This document shows, piece by piece, positions 8,381-23,208 of a stretch of DNA of 64,000 nt. This DNA comes from Idiomarina sp. X4. GTDB lineage: Bacteria; Pseudomonadota; Gammaproteobacteria; Enterobacterales; Alteromonadaceae. Position 1 is the stretch's first letter, and every line of letters begins with the position of its first letter. The position numbers and the translations under genes are program-made. Under the pieces are notes generated by a model. It was not told the origin of the DNA. It worked only from the letters and a program-made list of their open reading frames with translations, and searched no databases. The stretch lies in the NCBI RefSeq assembly GCF_002808045.1, contig NZ_CP025000.1, forward strand, positions 310,001 to 374,000. Direction: 5' to 3'.

Positions 8381-8847
8381 TGCGCAGAGATAACAATGTT
8401 GTAGAGCAATTAAACCGTTTGCTTGCGTTTGAACTGACATCAATTGACCAATACACCTCTCACTCTCGTCAGTACGAAGACATGGGCTTGATGAAGCTTT
8501 ACGAGCGTATTAACCATGAAATTGATGACGAGCGCGGTCATGCTGACTTACTGATTCGCCGCATTCTATTTTTAGAAGGCGAGCCAAACATGAAAAATCG
8601 TGAGCCACACACCATTGGCTCAGACGTTCGTGAAATGCTGGAAAACGATTTACAGCTTGAGTACAACAACGCGAAAACGCTTCGTGAGGTTATTGAATAT
8701 TGCGAAGAAGTCGACGACTACGTTACGCGCGATATGCTCGTTGGTATTTTAAAAGACACCGAAGAAGACCATGCTTACTGGCTTAAAATTCAGTTGGGCT
8801 TAATGGATAAATTGGGTGAGCAACTTTACTTACAGAAAATGATGTAA
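8380..8847 (+). CDS. bfr: Bacterioferritin subunit, ferroxidase type lacking the haem methionine
   Basis: A 155-residue bacterioferritin paralogue starting inside the previous stop (TAATG). By eye it retains the ferroxidase ligands Glu18 (AFELTSIDQY), Glu51, His54 and Glu94 and the E-x-x-H pair (EEDH, shifted by one residue). Haem ligand Met52 is replaced by Arg (DDERGHAD). It should thus oxidise Fe2+ for storage while the partner supplies haem sites, giving a mixed 24-mer. One-base overlap suggests coupled, near-equal synthesis. A strong hairpin terminator follows 18 bases after the stop and ends the bfd-bfr-bfr unit. Confidence 0.94.
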   Translation: MRRDNNVVEQLNRLLAFELTSIDQYTSHSRQYEDMGLMKLYERINHEIDDERGHADLLIRRILFLEGEPNMKNREPHTIGSDVREMLENDLQLEYNNAKTLREVIEYCEEVDDYVTRDMLVGILKDTEEDHAYWLKIQLGLMDKLGEQLYLQKMM

Positions 8848-8865
8848 GTGCAGTTACAGAAAAAC

Positions 8866-8891
8866 AAAAGGCGCCATTTGGCGCCTTTTTT
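8866..8891. terminator. Bidirectional intrinsic terminator between the bfr unit and the lipoprotein gene
   Basis: Stem AAAAGGCGCC (8866-8875) with GGCGCCTTTT (8880-8889) and a 4-base loop, followed by T's on the plus strand and preceded by an A-rich run that acts as the T-run for the minus strand. It sits between two convergent transcription units. Confidence 0.9.
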
Positions 8892-8906
8892 AATTTCCCA
8901 ATAACG

Positions 8907-9245
8907 TTATAAGCCATAGACAGTGACGTAGAACTCATCGTTATCGTCCGTTGACTCAACGGTATATTCTACCGGCACATTGCTCTCACCACCCGGGCCA
9001 GACATAATTAAATCAGCCGCGCACTGGTAAGTATCAAGCTTTTCATCGTGTCCTTGGGTGCGAATCGCGTCTAATGACATCTCAATTACGCTCGCAAATT
9101 CGGTTCCGAGTTGCGCAACCAGCTCGTCGTTACTAATTTCTAAAACCAAATCGACGGTTTCTGAATCACTGCACGTGGGCGTACCGCCGCTGCATGCTGA
9201 TAATATCATTGCGCCTGCCACTACCGGTAAAACTCGTTTAAACAT
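8907..9245 (-). CDS. Small predicted lipoprotein, function unknown
   Basis: A 112-residue protein that I do not recognise. Residues 1-17 form a lipoprotein signal peptide ending in the lipobox LSAC, so Cys18 should be lipidated. The next residues are Ser-Gly-Gly, not Asp, so outer-membrane sorting is expected in a Lol system. The mature part is acidic, has one more cysteine near each end of the domain (PTCSDS and YQCAADL), which could form a disulfide, and ends in a predicted beta stretch (EFYVTVYGL). AAGGAT precedes the ATG by 7 bases. It is a single gene between two terminators, so the context gives no function. Confidence 0.75.
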   Translation of the reverse strand: MFKRVLPVVAGAMILSACSGGTPTCSDSETVDLVLEISNDELVAQLGTEFASVIEMSLDAIRTQGHDEKLDTYQCAADLIMSGPGGESNVPVEYTVESTDDNDEFYVTVYGL

Positions 9246-9390
9246 AACTATCCTTATTGGTTTTATTACTTGGCAGGAAAGCGCCAGAACAAAATGTCAT
9301 ATCACACCTTCCCTGGTACTTACCCATTAAACGAATTTTAAAACTACCACCCGGGGGGATTATTGCAATAGAAACAAGTATTGCAGACAC

Positions 9391-9415
9391 AAAAAAACCG
9401 CCACAAGGGCGGTTT
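9391..9415 (-). terminator. Intrinsic terminator downstream of tRNA-Ser
   Basis: On the minus strand an 8-bp stem (AAACCGCC at 9395-9402 with GGCGGTTT at 9408-9415, 5-base loop) is followed by seven T's (9391-9397 read as A's on plus). It lies just after the tRNA-Ser 3' end. Confidence 0.85.
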
Positions 9416-9424
9416 CTTTATATC

Positions 9425-9512
9425 TGGCGGAGAGAGAGGGATTCGAACCCTCGATACGTTGCCGTATACACACTTTCCAGGCGTGCTCCTTCAGCCACTC
9501 GGACACCTCTCC
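9425..9512 (-). tRNA. tRNA-Ser (anticodon GGA)
   Basis: An 88-nt class II tRNA read on the minus strand. The acceptor stem GGAGAGG pairs with the segment before GCCA, CCA is encoded, the T-loop is GGTTCGAATCC, and the long variable arm expected of tRNA-Ser is present. The anticodon loop CTGGAAA gives GGA, reading UCC and UCU. Confidence 0.95.
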
Positions 9513-9524
9513 AGAACGGCCGCT

Positions 9525-9553
9525 ATGGTAGGGGTTTTAGCCGTTCTAATCAA
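9525..9553 (-). promoter_or_regulatory. Candidate tRNA-Ser promoter
   Basis: On the minus strand TTGATT (9548-9553) and TACCAT (9525-9530) are separated by 17 bases, followed by a GC-rich discriminator (GCGGCC) just before the tRNA, as is usual for stringently controlled stable RNA. The same stretch contains an 8-bp inverted repeat, AGAACGGC (9513-9520) with GCCGTTCT (9540-9547). The promoter partly overlaps the space after the chemoreceptor stop codon. Confidence 0.4.
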
Positions 9554-9558
9554 GGGGT

Positions 9559-11190
9559 TTAAGCAATTTTAAAGCGTTTCATGCCTTTATTTAATCGTTT
9601 TGCCAACTCTCGCAACTCGCGACTGGCTTCACTGATTTGTTCAGAGCCGGCAGCGGTTTGCTCTGCGGCTTCGGTAATAGAGGTAAAGTTCTGATTAATT
9701 TCTTCGGCAACGGCAGTTTGCTCCTCAGCGGCCGTTGCGATTTGGGCGTTCATATCGCTCATTTTCGCAACTGAGGTGTTAACAGACTGCAGTGACTCCC
9801 CGGCTCTGCGCGCTTGTTCAACGCTTTCGGCTGCTTTCTGACGTCCTTGTTCCATAACATCAACCGCATTAGTTGCACTGCCACGCATGGTTTCAATAAG
9901 GCTTTGAATGCTGCGCGTTGAGTCCTGAGTTCGGTTGGCCAGCGCACGAACTTCGTCGGCTACGACAGAGAAGCCACGGCCATGTTCGCCCGCTCGTGCC
10001 GCCTCAATGGCCGCGTTCAACGCCAGCAGGTTCGTCTGGTCAGCAATGCCTTCAATAACCTCAAGAACTTTATTAATTTCAGCGGTATTGTCAGACAATT
10101 CACCGATAACGGTAGAAGCACTTTCTACTTGCTTCGCCAATTCTTCAATAGAACGCACCGTCGCTTCCACTTCACGGCTGCCGTTCATGGTTTCCTTGTC
10201 GGTATCGTCAGCCAGTTGCGCGGCTTCTTCAGTATGTTGTGCGACTTCTCGCACCGTCTGCGACATCTGATGAATAGCGGCGGCACCTTGGGTTGTCTGC
10301 TCCTGCTGCTCAACAACCAGTTTTTGGTTATTATCAGCGGTTTCTGAAAGTTCAGAAGAGGCATCCACCAAGGTCGTTGCCGACTCGTTCACTTCTTTCA
10401 ACAGTCCTTGCAGACGACGGACCATGGTGTTCACGTCGTCCATCATGCTGCCTTTGTACTTGGAGCGAGTCTCAACGGTTAAATCGCCGTCGGCAATTTG
10501 CTGCAACACGTCAGCGGCCTCTTCGGGTTCACCACCAATTTTGTGAGTTAAACGGACCACAATTCTCCAGGCCACTAAACCACCAGCAATAATGGCAAAG
10601 GCCGTTATCCACCACATCAGTGTCGCGAAGTTTTCGCTTCGCTCCATAACGCCTTGGGTTCCCTTAGAAATGCTCGCTTCCTGATAATCAATGAAATCGT
10701 TGATTCGGTTCAGCCATTCCGCATAAATGGGACCCAGCTCACGAATGACATAGTCCTGAGCTTGCTGACGTCGGTCAGATTGCAGCAAGCGTTCAACCTC
10801 GGCAGCAGACTCTAAACCTTGTTTACGTATTTCCGCTATTGCCGCCAGTAAGGACTTTTCCTGACTATTAACCAGGTTCGCGTCAGAAATGATGCGCTGC
10901 ATCCCCTGTTGCGACTCTGCGTAGTCATTTTTCAGCTTCGCTATAAGCTCTCTAAGTGGCGGCCGTTCGCTTGCGCGCTCCACCAACACTAAGTCGCGTA
11001 ACGCAATGGCTCTGTCATGCACGCTGCCACGGTAGTTGATAGCAAACCGTTGCTTCTCGCTACCTACCTCGTTCACCCGAACCAGGGTTTTATCAATTTC
11101 GCCTACTTGGTAGGTGCCTATAATGGTGGTTATTGCAAGCAATAACAGAATAAACGCAAAGCCTGCGTATAACCGATTCGCTATCGTCAT
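9559..11190 (-). CDS. Methyl-accepting chemotaxis protein
   Basis: A 543-residue transmembrane chemoreceptor. Order: short cytoplasmic start; TM1 at about 8-28; periplasmic four-helix-bundle ligand domain at about 29-188; TM2 at about 189-211; HAMP at about 212-265; long signalling coiled coil. The hairpin tip [20 protein letters not shown], which contacts CheA and CheW, is intact. Gln/Glu-rich methylation helices flank it. There is no C-terminal NWETF-type CheR tether; the protein ends in KGMKRFKIA. It is a single gene far from the che cluster at 50446-57590 but would feed that array. The ligand is not predictable. I see no sigma-28 promoter in front. Confidence 0.93.
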   Translation of the reverse strand: MTIANRLYAGFAFILLLLAITTIIGTYQVGEIDKTLVRVNEVGSEKQRFAINYRGSVHDRAIALRDLVLVERASERPPLRELIAKLKNDYAESQQGMQRIISDANLVNSQEKSLLAAIAEIRKQGLESAAEVERLLQSDRRQQAQDYVIRELGPIYAEWLNRINDFIDYQEASISKGTQGVMERSENFATLMWWITAFAIIAGGLVAWRIVVRLTHKIGGEPEEAADVLQQIADGDLTVETRSKYKGSMMDDVNTMVRRLQGLLKEVNESATTLVDASSELSETADNNQKLVVEQQEQTTQGAAAIHQMSQTVREVAQHTEEAAQLADDTDKETMNGSREVEATVRSIEELAKQVESASTVIGELSDNTAEINKVLEVIEGIADQTNLLALNAAIEAARAGEHGRGFSVVADEVRALANRTQDSTRSIQSLIETMRGSATNAVDVMEQGRQKAAESVEQARRAGESLQSVNTSVAKMSDMNAQIATAAEEQTAVAEEINQNFTSITEAAEQTAAGSEQISEASRELRELAKRLNKGMKRFKIA

Positions 11191-11310
11191 CTCTTACCTC
11201 GAAACTGCGGGGTTATATTAACTTGAATGGTTATACAGAATAACTGAGAGGAAGGATCAGAAAGAACGAATAAAATGAGATGAAATTAATCGATTTTTGC
11301 GTTTAATAAT

Positions 11311-11973
11311 TTAACGGCTTAATAACCAACGAAAAATTCTTAACTGGCTAGGAACGTAAAACATGTACTCGGGGTGCCACTGTACGCCAATAACGGCTTG
11401 TTCTCGCCCGTCACTCTCAGAAGCTTGTATAAAACCGTCTAAATCCCAACCGGTTGCACGCATGCCCACACCAACTTGTTTAACTATTTGGGAATGCAGG
11501 CTGTTCACCCTTAGTTTGCGCTTTTTACACACCTCAGACAGTAAACAGTTTTTTTCCAAAAACACTTGTTTGGTTGGTAACAAGCCGGGACGGTTATACG
11601 TTAATTTTCGAAGCTCTTTAATATTCTGATCCAGTTCACCGCCAAGCACGACATTAATGAGCTGAGAGCCTCGGCAAATACCTAGAAGCGGCTTTTTATT
11701 CTCAAGCGCCCACTGTATCCAGCGAATTTCAATATCATCACGTTCAGGATCGTATTCGCCATCGGGCTCGGGCGGCTGATTATAATGAGACGGGCTGATG
11801 TCATCGCCACCACCAATGATCACCGCATCAACGGATTCGTCTTCGCAGCGGTGTCTGACGCTCACTCGGATAGGGCGCGCACCAAGCAGCCTGAGCGCCA
11901 GCCAGGTACACCACCACGACGGCGACCACTTGCGTGCCGTCCCGGTTACCACCACTCGCGGTCGCTGAGCCAT
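11311..11973 (-). CDS. Class I glutamine amidotransferase (peptidase C26 / PuuD-like)
   Basis: A 220-residue class I amidotransferase-fold hydrolase. The triad is visible: nucleophile Cys100 in LLGICRGSQ, His200 and Glu202 in VQWHPEY. GGGDDISPSHY near residue 54 matches gamma-glutamyl-GABA hydrolase relatives (peptidase C26). Such enzymes cut gamma-glutamyl amide bonds or donate ammonia. The ATG at 11973 has GAGG upstream; an in-frame ATG at 11994 would add seven residues. Its start lies inside the amidoligase gene, so the two are coupled. This pairing of an amidoligase_2 protein with a C26 enzyme is a recurrent one predicted to make or trim amide-linked metabolites; the substrate is unknown. 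Confidence 0.85.
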   Translation of the reverse strand: MAQRPRVVVTGTARKWSPSWWCTWLALRLLGARPIRVSVRHRCEDESVDAVIIGGGDDISPSHYNQPPEPDGEYDPERDDIEIRWIQWALENKKPLLGICRGSQLINVVLGGELDQNIKELRKLTYNRPGLLPTKQVFLEKNCLLSEVCKKRKLRVNSLHSQIVKQVGVGMRATGWDLDGFIQASESDGREQAVIGVQWHPEYMFYVPSQLRIFRWLLSR

Positions 11974-12923
11974 TGCGTTAACCTCTTTTTCCAATCGTTC
12001 TCAGCGACGCCCATAATAGGTCGCTCCGCCTTACGAAATGCATCTCGCCAGTAGGCCAAAGCCTCTTCGTCATTCGCTAAAGCTTCTATCACCCACCATA
12101 AATTCCACTCTTCACTGAGCTGCCAGTCCGGATGCTCAATTTGACAGTTGGGTAAACGATAGTGAAAGGTAGGGCGTGCCTTAATCTTGCTGTCTCTAAC
12201 AGCTTCCATCACCCTAGTTTCATCAACGTGGGCGAACAGAGGCAGCATATCAAGAGCTCGGTTTCGGGTCGCATTAAATGATAAGTAATCATCAATGAGG
12301 GTCGACATATCAACGTCGTCTTGTGCCATCAGACGATGCAAATAGTCTTCTGGGTATTTATCGATATAAGGGCTTATCTTTCTGGTGGTATCAACCTTAT
12401 GTTTCTCAATAAGCCACCATTGCAATACACCATAAGCCTGCAAGTATCTCAGTATGGTTGGTGCATCGACTTTGGGGATTTCCGCGTTAATATGAACACC
12501 ATAAGCGGCTATCCAGGACTCATCAGTGCCCTTTGCGCCAGCCTGACGAAGCTCATTTACAAGAGGAATAAGTACCTTGCACTGCTCTAATGTTAACGGC
12601 GGGCAAACAATTTCAATCGGCACCCAGCGTTCGGCTAAGTTGCCTAGCTCGTTTAACAGACTGGACTCATCAGCATCTTCTGCTTTAGCTTTTTTCTTTA
12701 AATAGTCCCAGTCAATTTCAACATTAAAAGTGCCGAGATCAGACGTTCTGACTTTGTGCTCAGCCTTCGATTCGCGAACGCATTCTCCGTCAACAACCGA
12801 ACACAAAACCGTCGAAGCCTGCTCTAAAGTTAAGCCACTGAATTCCAGTTCAAAACCAATGGTTCTCGGCTCGTCACTGTCATTCAGTGGTACAGGGAGT
12901 TCTTTAAAGTCCGTCTCACTCAA
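11946..12923 (-). CDS. Glutamine-synthetase-fold amidoligase (amidoligase_2 family)
   Basis: A protein of about 325 residues with the hallmarks of the amidoligase_2 family, relatives of glutamine synthetase and gamma-glutamyl-cysteine ligase: metal-binding GFELEF (Glu25, Glu27), EIVCPPL (Glu104), GVHINAE (His144) and a later Asn/Arg pair (FNATRNR). It should use ATP to join a carboxylate to an amine. I favour the TTG at 12923: AGGA lies about 11 bases upstream and the start overlaps the peptidase stop by 8 bases (TTGAGTGA). A TTG at 12968 would add 15 residues. Both products and acceptor are unknown. The frame also overlaps the amidotransferase start, so three genes are tightly linked. Confidence 0.85.
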   Translation of the reverse strand: MSETDFKELPVPLNDSDEPRTIGFELEFSGLTLEQASTVLCSVVDGECVRESKAEHKVRTSDLGTFNVEIDWDYLKKKAKAEDADESSLLNELGNLAERWVPIEIVCPPLTLEQCKVLIPLVNELRQAGAKGTDESWIAAYGVHINAEIPKVDAPTILRYLQAYGVLQWWLIEKHKVDTTRKISPYIDKYPEDYLHRLMAQDDVDMSTLIDDYLSFNATRNRALDMLPLFAHVDETRVMEAVRDSKIKARPTFHYRLPNCQIEHPDWQLSEEWNLWWVIEALANDEEALAYWRDAFRKAERPIMGVAENDWKKRLTQWLSDREWW

Positions 12924-14301
12924 TCGAAAACTGTCCTGCTGGTCCTGGAAAAACAACCGGGCTTTCAAAGCCGTCTTTGCTTACACTAGCTACACCAAAA
13001 ATGTAGTTATCGATCACAATGTTTTCCAACGTGTACTCATCTACGTTACCCACGTAACGGCTAAACTGCCACTGCGGTGCGTCGGTTAAACGCCAATACA
13101 CTTTATAACCGGCAATATTGTCTTCGTCCTGACTTTGAGAGCTCCAGCTTAACGTCGTGTCTGGTTTCACAGCCCCTTCTATTTCAACGTTGGCCGGCGG
13201 TCGTGGTGCCCACGCCATGCTTGCCAAAGACGCCGCATTCAATGCCGTCAACTTAGCTGCGTAGTCAAAATTAACGCCGTCAATGGTATCACCGTATTTA
13301 ATACCATTTTCCGTGCGTAAATCCTGGTGCTGACGGTTATAGTTCTCGTTGGTCTCCATAATACGGATGCCCGGATACCCGAGATCGTTAAACGGTCTGT
13401 GGTGACCGCCTCGACCAAAGCGGTCCAAACGATAAATAACCATCGTATCCAAATTAGGTACATAACGGTCCGCAATCCAATCAATATAACGAGCTAAATT
13501 GCGCGACGGCGAATCGACCTCACCTCCGTAAAAGCGCCGCATAGTCGCTTCGCGATCAGACTCGTTCATGCGAGTACCTTCTGCAAAAATCCGAGCTGTT
13601 GAGTTATTGATAACCCCGTTGATGCCCTCGATGTTGCCAATCATGTCATTGTTCAACACGGCGGTCAGGTGCCAGTCTTCATCCTTGGCTTTCTTCGCTA
13701 AAATTTTACCGCCAAACAAGCCTTGCTCTTCGCCGGCCAAGGCGGCGTATACGATAGACCCATCAAACTCGTATTGACTGAGCACACGAGCTGCTTCCAA
13801 GGTGCCTGCAACACCTGAGGCATTGTCATTCGCACCGGGAGCGTCTGAGGTAGAGTCCATAACGTCACTAACGCGCGAATCAATATCGCCTGACATCATG
13901 ACATAACGATTTGGGTCAGTCGTTCCCCTCTGGATAGCAATAACACTTTTTACTTCTACCGGATCCGGAATGCGTTTCTCACCAGAAATCACATCGCTCA
14001 CATACATCACTTCCAGACAACCGCCACAGGCTTCTGAGATTTTCTCAAACTCTGAATAAATCCAGCGGCGTGCCGCCCCAATACCACGAGTATCAGACTC
14101 CGTTTCTGACAGCGTATGACGCGTACCGAAGCTCACTAATTTACGAATGTCTTTTTCAATGTTGTCGGCTTCAACCGCCTGCACAATGTCGTGCAACTCG
14201 TCTTTGTCTTCATAACTCACCGCATCTTGAGCGCTTGCGCTAAATGAGAATGCAGCTCCCAACCCAAGCAGCACCATAGGCGCTAGCCATTGTTTGGTCA
14301 T
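12916..14301 (-). CDS. Secreted M28-family metallopeptidase with C-terminal fibronectin-type domain
   Basis: A 461-residue exported peptidase. Signal peptide 1-24 (cut after SASA); M28 catalytic domain about 30-360; beta-rich FN3-like domain from about 365. Zinc-site motifs: PGANDNASG (Asp159), GEEQGLFG (Glu191-Glu192), NNDMIGN (Asp219) and GGHHRPF (His300/301). The first ligand motif reads SGDIDSR, so Asp139 stands where M28 enzymes normally have His in H-x-D. Family members are aminopeptidases. Two cysteines (CGGC) may form a tight disulfide. It is the first gene of a unit with the amidoligase and amidotransferase. Confidence 0.88.
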   Translation of the reverse strand: MTKQWLAPMVLLGLGAAFSFSASAQDAVSYEDKDELHDIVQAVEADNIEKDIRKLVSFGTRHTLSETESDTRGIGAARRWIYSEFEKISEACGGCLEVMYVSDVISGEKRIPDPVEVKSVIAIQRGTTDPNRYVMMSGDIDSRVSDVMDSTSDAPGANDNASGVAGTLEAARVLSQYEFDGSIVYAALAGEEQGLFGGKILAKKAKDEDWHLTAVLNNDMIGNIEGINGVINNSTARIFAEGTRMNESDREATMRRFYGGEVDSPSRNLARYIDWIADRYVPNLDTMVIYRLDRFGRGGHHRPFNDLGYPGIRIMETNENYNRQHQDLRTENGIKYGDTIDGVNFDYAAKLTALNAASLASMAWAPRPPANVEIEGAVKPDTTLSWSSQSQDEDNIAGYKVYWRLTDAPQWQFSRYVGNVDEYTLENIVIDNYIFGVASVSKDGFESPVVFPGPAGQFSIE

Positions 14302-14373
14302 AACAAAATCCTTATCAATTATTGCAATAACGTCGTTTGATTATGCGGTAAGACAACTCAGATGAAAAGGTGC

Positions 14374-16293
14374 TCAATTAGCTTGTTGGAGCATGTTGTT
14401 TGGCTGTTTTACAAGCGCAGCAAGCGCAATAACGCTTTCGGTCACGTCCGACACCGTGAGCACCGCTTTACACTGTAAAAACTCTGCTTCAAACTCACTT
14501 GCCCGGTGCGGTAAGTAGCGACTTATATACGATAATTCACCACGCACGGCATCGCTCAGGCAGGCATTCGAGCGAGAGCCACTGATATGGAACGCGAGAA
14601 TGTCGCCATCATCATTTAAAAAATTCACGTACTCAGCCGCTTCGCTAAAGGTTTTGTAAGTGTTTAAGGAGCGCCCTATAACGGTCTCTTTACCGGGTAA
14701 GTGAGAGATCCGCAACACAACAATAGCGGGTAAATCTACTGGCTCATTTGTCCGTTTTAAATTATCCATGAGCTGCCGCTGCAGCTGCCGACCGCCCAGC
14801 ACTTTTTCGCTGTCACTCAGCCAGAAACCGGCGTCTTTAAAAGCCGTTGGCAACCCCTCGCTAAACGGCATAAGCCCGGCGACTTTAGGCAGCCACTTGG
14901 TGCCATCTTTATGAACAAATAGCGCATTCGATAATGCGTTACCGAACTGCTCTTCCAGGTTACTATCGTCACTTGGGACAACACACAGTTTGCGCTCAGA
15001 CCGCTCCTCCAGTTGATACGGTTTCAACTTTGACAGCGCCAGCTTATCAACCTTAACCTCATTAACCATCGGTAGCGCAAGTTTTTGCAGCTCTGCAAAA
15101 GTACTCATACGATGCCGATCATAAGTTATCGTGAGTGCATAAGCTTGCACTGGATACCCCGCCTGCTTCAATGCAAACAGAGAAGGCAACCAACCGTCTT
15201 CGTTGCTTAAATCAGTGACCGGAATAAGGTATTCATGCCAACGCTTATTGAGCGGCAAACTCAACCGGAAAAAGCACAACTGACGCCGACTTTGTTTACG
15301 TTCTAGTTTTAACGCATCGCGCTCTTGCCTAACCCAAGGCAATGCCATGAGTTGAGATAATGCGTTTGGGGCATGTTTTTGCCAGCTGTTCAGTAGCGTT
15401 CGGTTCGCCTCGCTCGCCAGCGCACAACAGGTTGGCTTATTGTCAGCTAGTACCAATTTAAGCCCACTGTACGCATTTGCCCAAAGCGCTTCATAAGCAC
15501 GGGCTTTTACTCGCTGCAAACTGTGATCAATATTAACTTTATAACGGTGCTTATATTGACCAATGAGCTCATCAATAAAGATGCGAAATGCCTTGTTATT
15601 GTCAGTTTCTAATCGCTTGAGCCGCAAATACACGTATGGCTCACTATTCTCGATGGCTACCACCCGGTATTGGACGCTGGGTTCACCACTAATAACGAAA
15701 TTCTCGGCGAGGCCGGAAAAGCGAACATCGAGCTGAGCGAACAGTAACGACTTTACTTGCTCATCTGACTCCACCTTAAGCTGTAAACCATTGGTTGATA
15801 TATCCACGGTACTTGCCTTGAACAATTGCCCGTCGGCCAACGTAAAAGACACCGGCGACACAAAGTTCATGCGCTCTTCGCGGCGCGCGTAGGGGTGTCC
15901 GGCAATAAAGCTGTCTAAAGACGTTGCCGGCGCATTAACAGTACCTGTCTCATTGTATTGATTTTTCAATGCCAGAATTTGTTGCTTTGTATCTTCGGTG
16001 AAAACGCCTTTATACGCTTTAAGACCCTGTTCAAACAGTTGCTGTGCGCGATTGTGAAAATAGTGCGTGCGACCCTGAAAGGGGTAAGGGAACACGTCAT
16101 ACGGAACTTTTTTACGTAAGTCGACAACGCCTAGTGCCGGTTTCGCTAATTCGGTAATCGCCATTTTCACTTTCAGCTTTTCAGGTCCGCTGAGGTGTTT
16201 TGTTTTGCGCTTAAATACAGACTCAAACTGCGAGCGATGGTACTCTGTTTTTAACTCGTCAACGAGTGTCTGCAAGGCGGCATCGAGGGTCAT
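14374..16293 (-). CDS. Large PilZ-domain protein, predicted c-di-GMP binder
   Basis: A 639-residue soluble protein. One PilZ module is evident at about residues 134-240, with the c-di-GMP motifs R-x-x-x-R (Arg137, Arg141) and D-x-S-x-x-G (Asp164, Ser166, Gly169). The N-terminal 120 residues are helical and basic. The C-terminal 400 residues have no motif I recognise, though an Arg-rich segment near 310 followed by beta strands could be a second, degenerate PilZ-like barrel. No membrane segment or catalytic GGDEF/EAL motif is present, so it should be an effector and not an enzyme. It stands alone, divergent from the SDR gene. Confidence 0.8.
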   Translation of the reverse strand: MTLDAALQTLVDELKTEYHRSQFESVFKRKTKHLSGPEKLKVKMAITELAKPALGVVDLRKKVPYDVFPYPFQGRTHYFHNRAQQLFEQGLKAYKGVFTEDTKQQILALKNQYNETGTVNAPATSLDSFIAGHPYARREERMNFVSPVSFTLADGQLFKASTVDISTNGLQLKVESDEQVKSLLFAQLDVRFSGLAENFVISGEPSVQYRVVAIENSEPYVYLRLKRLETDNNKAFRIFIDELIGQYKHRYKVNIDHSLQRVKARAYEALWANAYSGLKLVLADNKPTCCALASEANRTLLNSWQKHAPNALSQLMALPWVRQERDALKLERKQSRRQLCFFRLSLPLNKRWHEYLIPVTDLSNEDGWLPSLFALKQAGYPVQAYALTITYDRHRMSTFAELQKLALPMVNEVKVDKLALSKLKPYQLEERSERKLCVVPSDDSNLEEQFGNALSNALFVHKDGTKWLPKVAGLMPFSEGLPTAFKDAGFWLSDSEKVLGGRQLQRQLMDNLKRTNEPVDLPAIVVLRISHLPGKETVIGRSLNTYKTFSEAAEYVNFLNDDGDILAFHISGSRSNACLSDAVRGELSYISRYLPHRASEFEAEFLQCKAVLTVSDVTESVIALAALVKQPNNMLQQAN

Positions 16294-16364
16294 TGTGGCT
16301 ACGTTTGTCGTGGTTATTTAAGTTGTGGATACATTTTATTTACATTAACGCTAAGGGGTTGATC

Positions 16365-23076
<6,712 letters not shown>

Positions 23077-23178
23077 GCACTAATCCTGAATAAATAATCA
23101 TTAATTTTAGATTAGCATGCAGTTGTGAAGTTCGGTAGGAAGCTTGTTTATTATCGTTATAAACGGGTTGTATAAAGC

Positions 23179-23204
23179 AAAAAAGGCCTCTAAATGAGGC
23201 CTTT
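23179..23204 (-). terminator. Intrinsic terminator of nadA
   Basis: Read on minus: stem AAAGGCCTC / GAGGCCTTT (23196-23204 and 23182-23190, 5-base loop) followed by six T's (A's at 23179-23184 on plus). It begins four bases after the nadA stop. Confidence 0.88.
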
Positions 23205-23208
23205 GGGG

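Noticed and set aside
9257-9562. A 101-codon plus-strand frame
   Set aside because: It reads through tRNA-Ser antisense and its terminator; the composition is not protein-like.
11191-11310. Sigma-28 promoter before the chemoreceptor gene
   Set aside because: A TCAAGTTA-like element is present, but nothing resembling GCCGATAA lies at the right distance.
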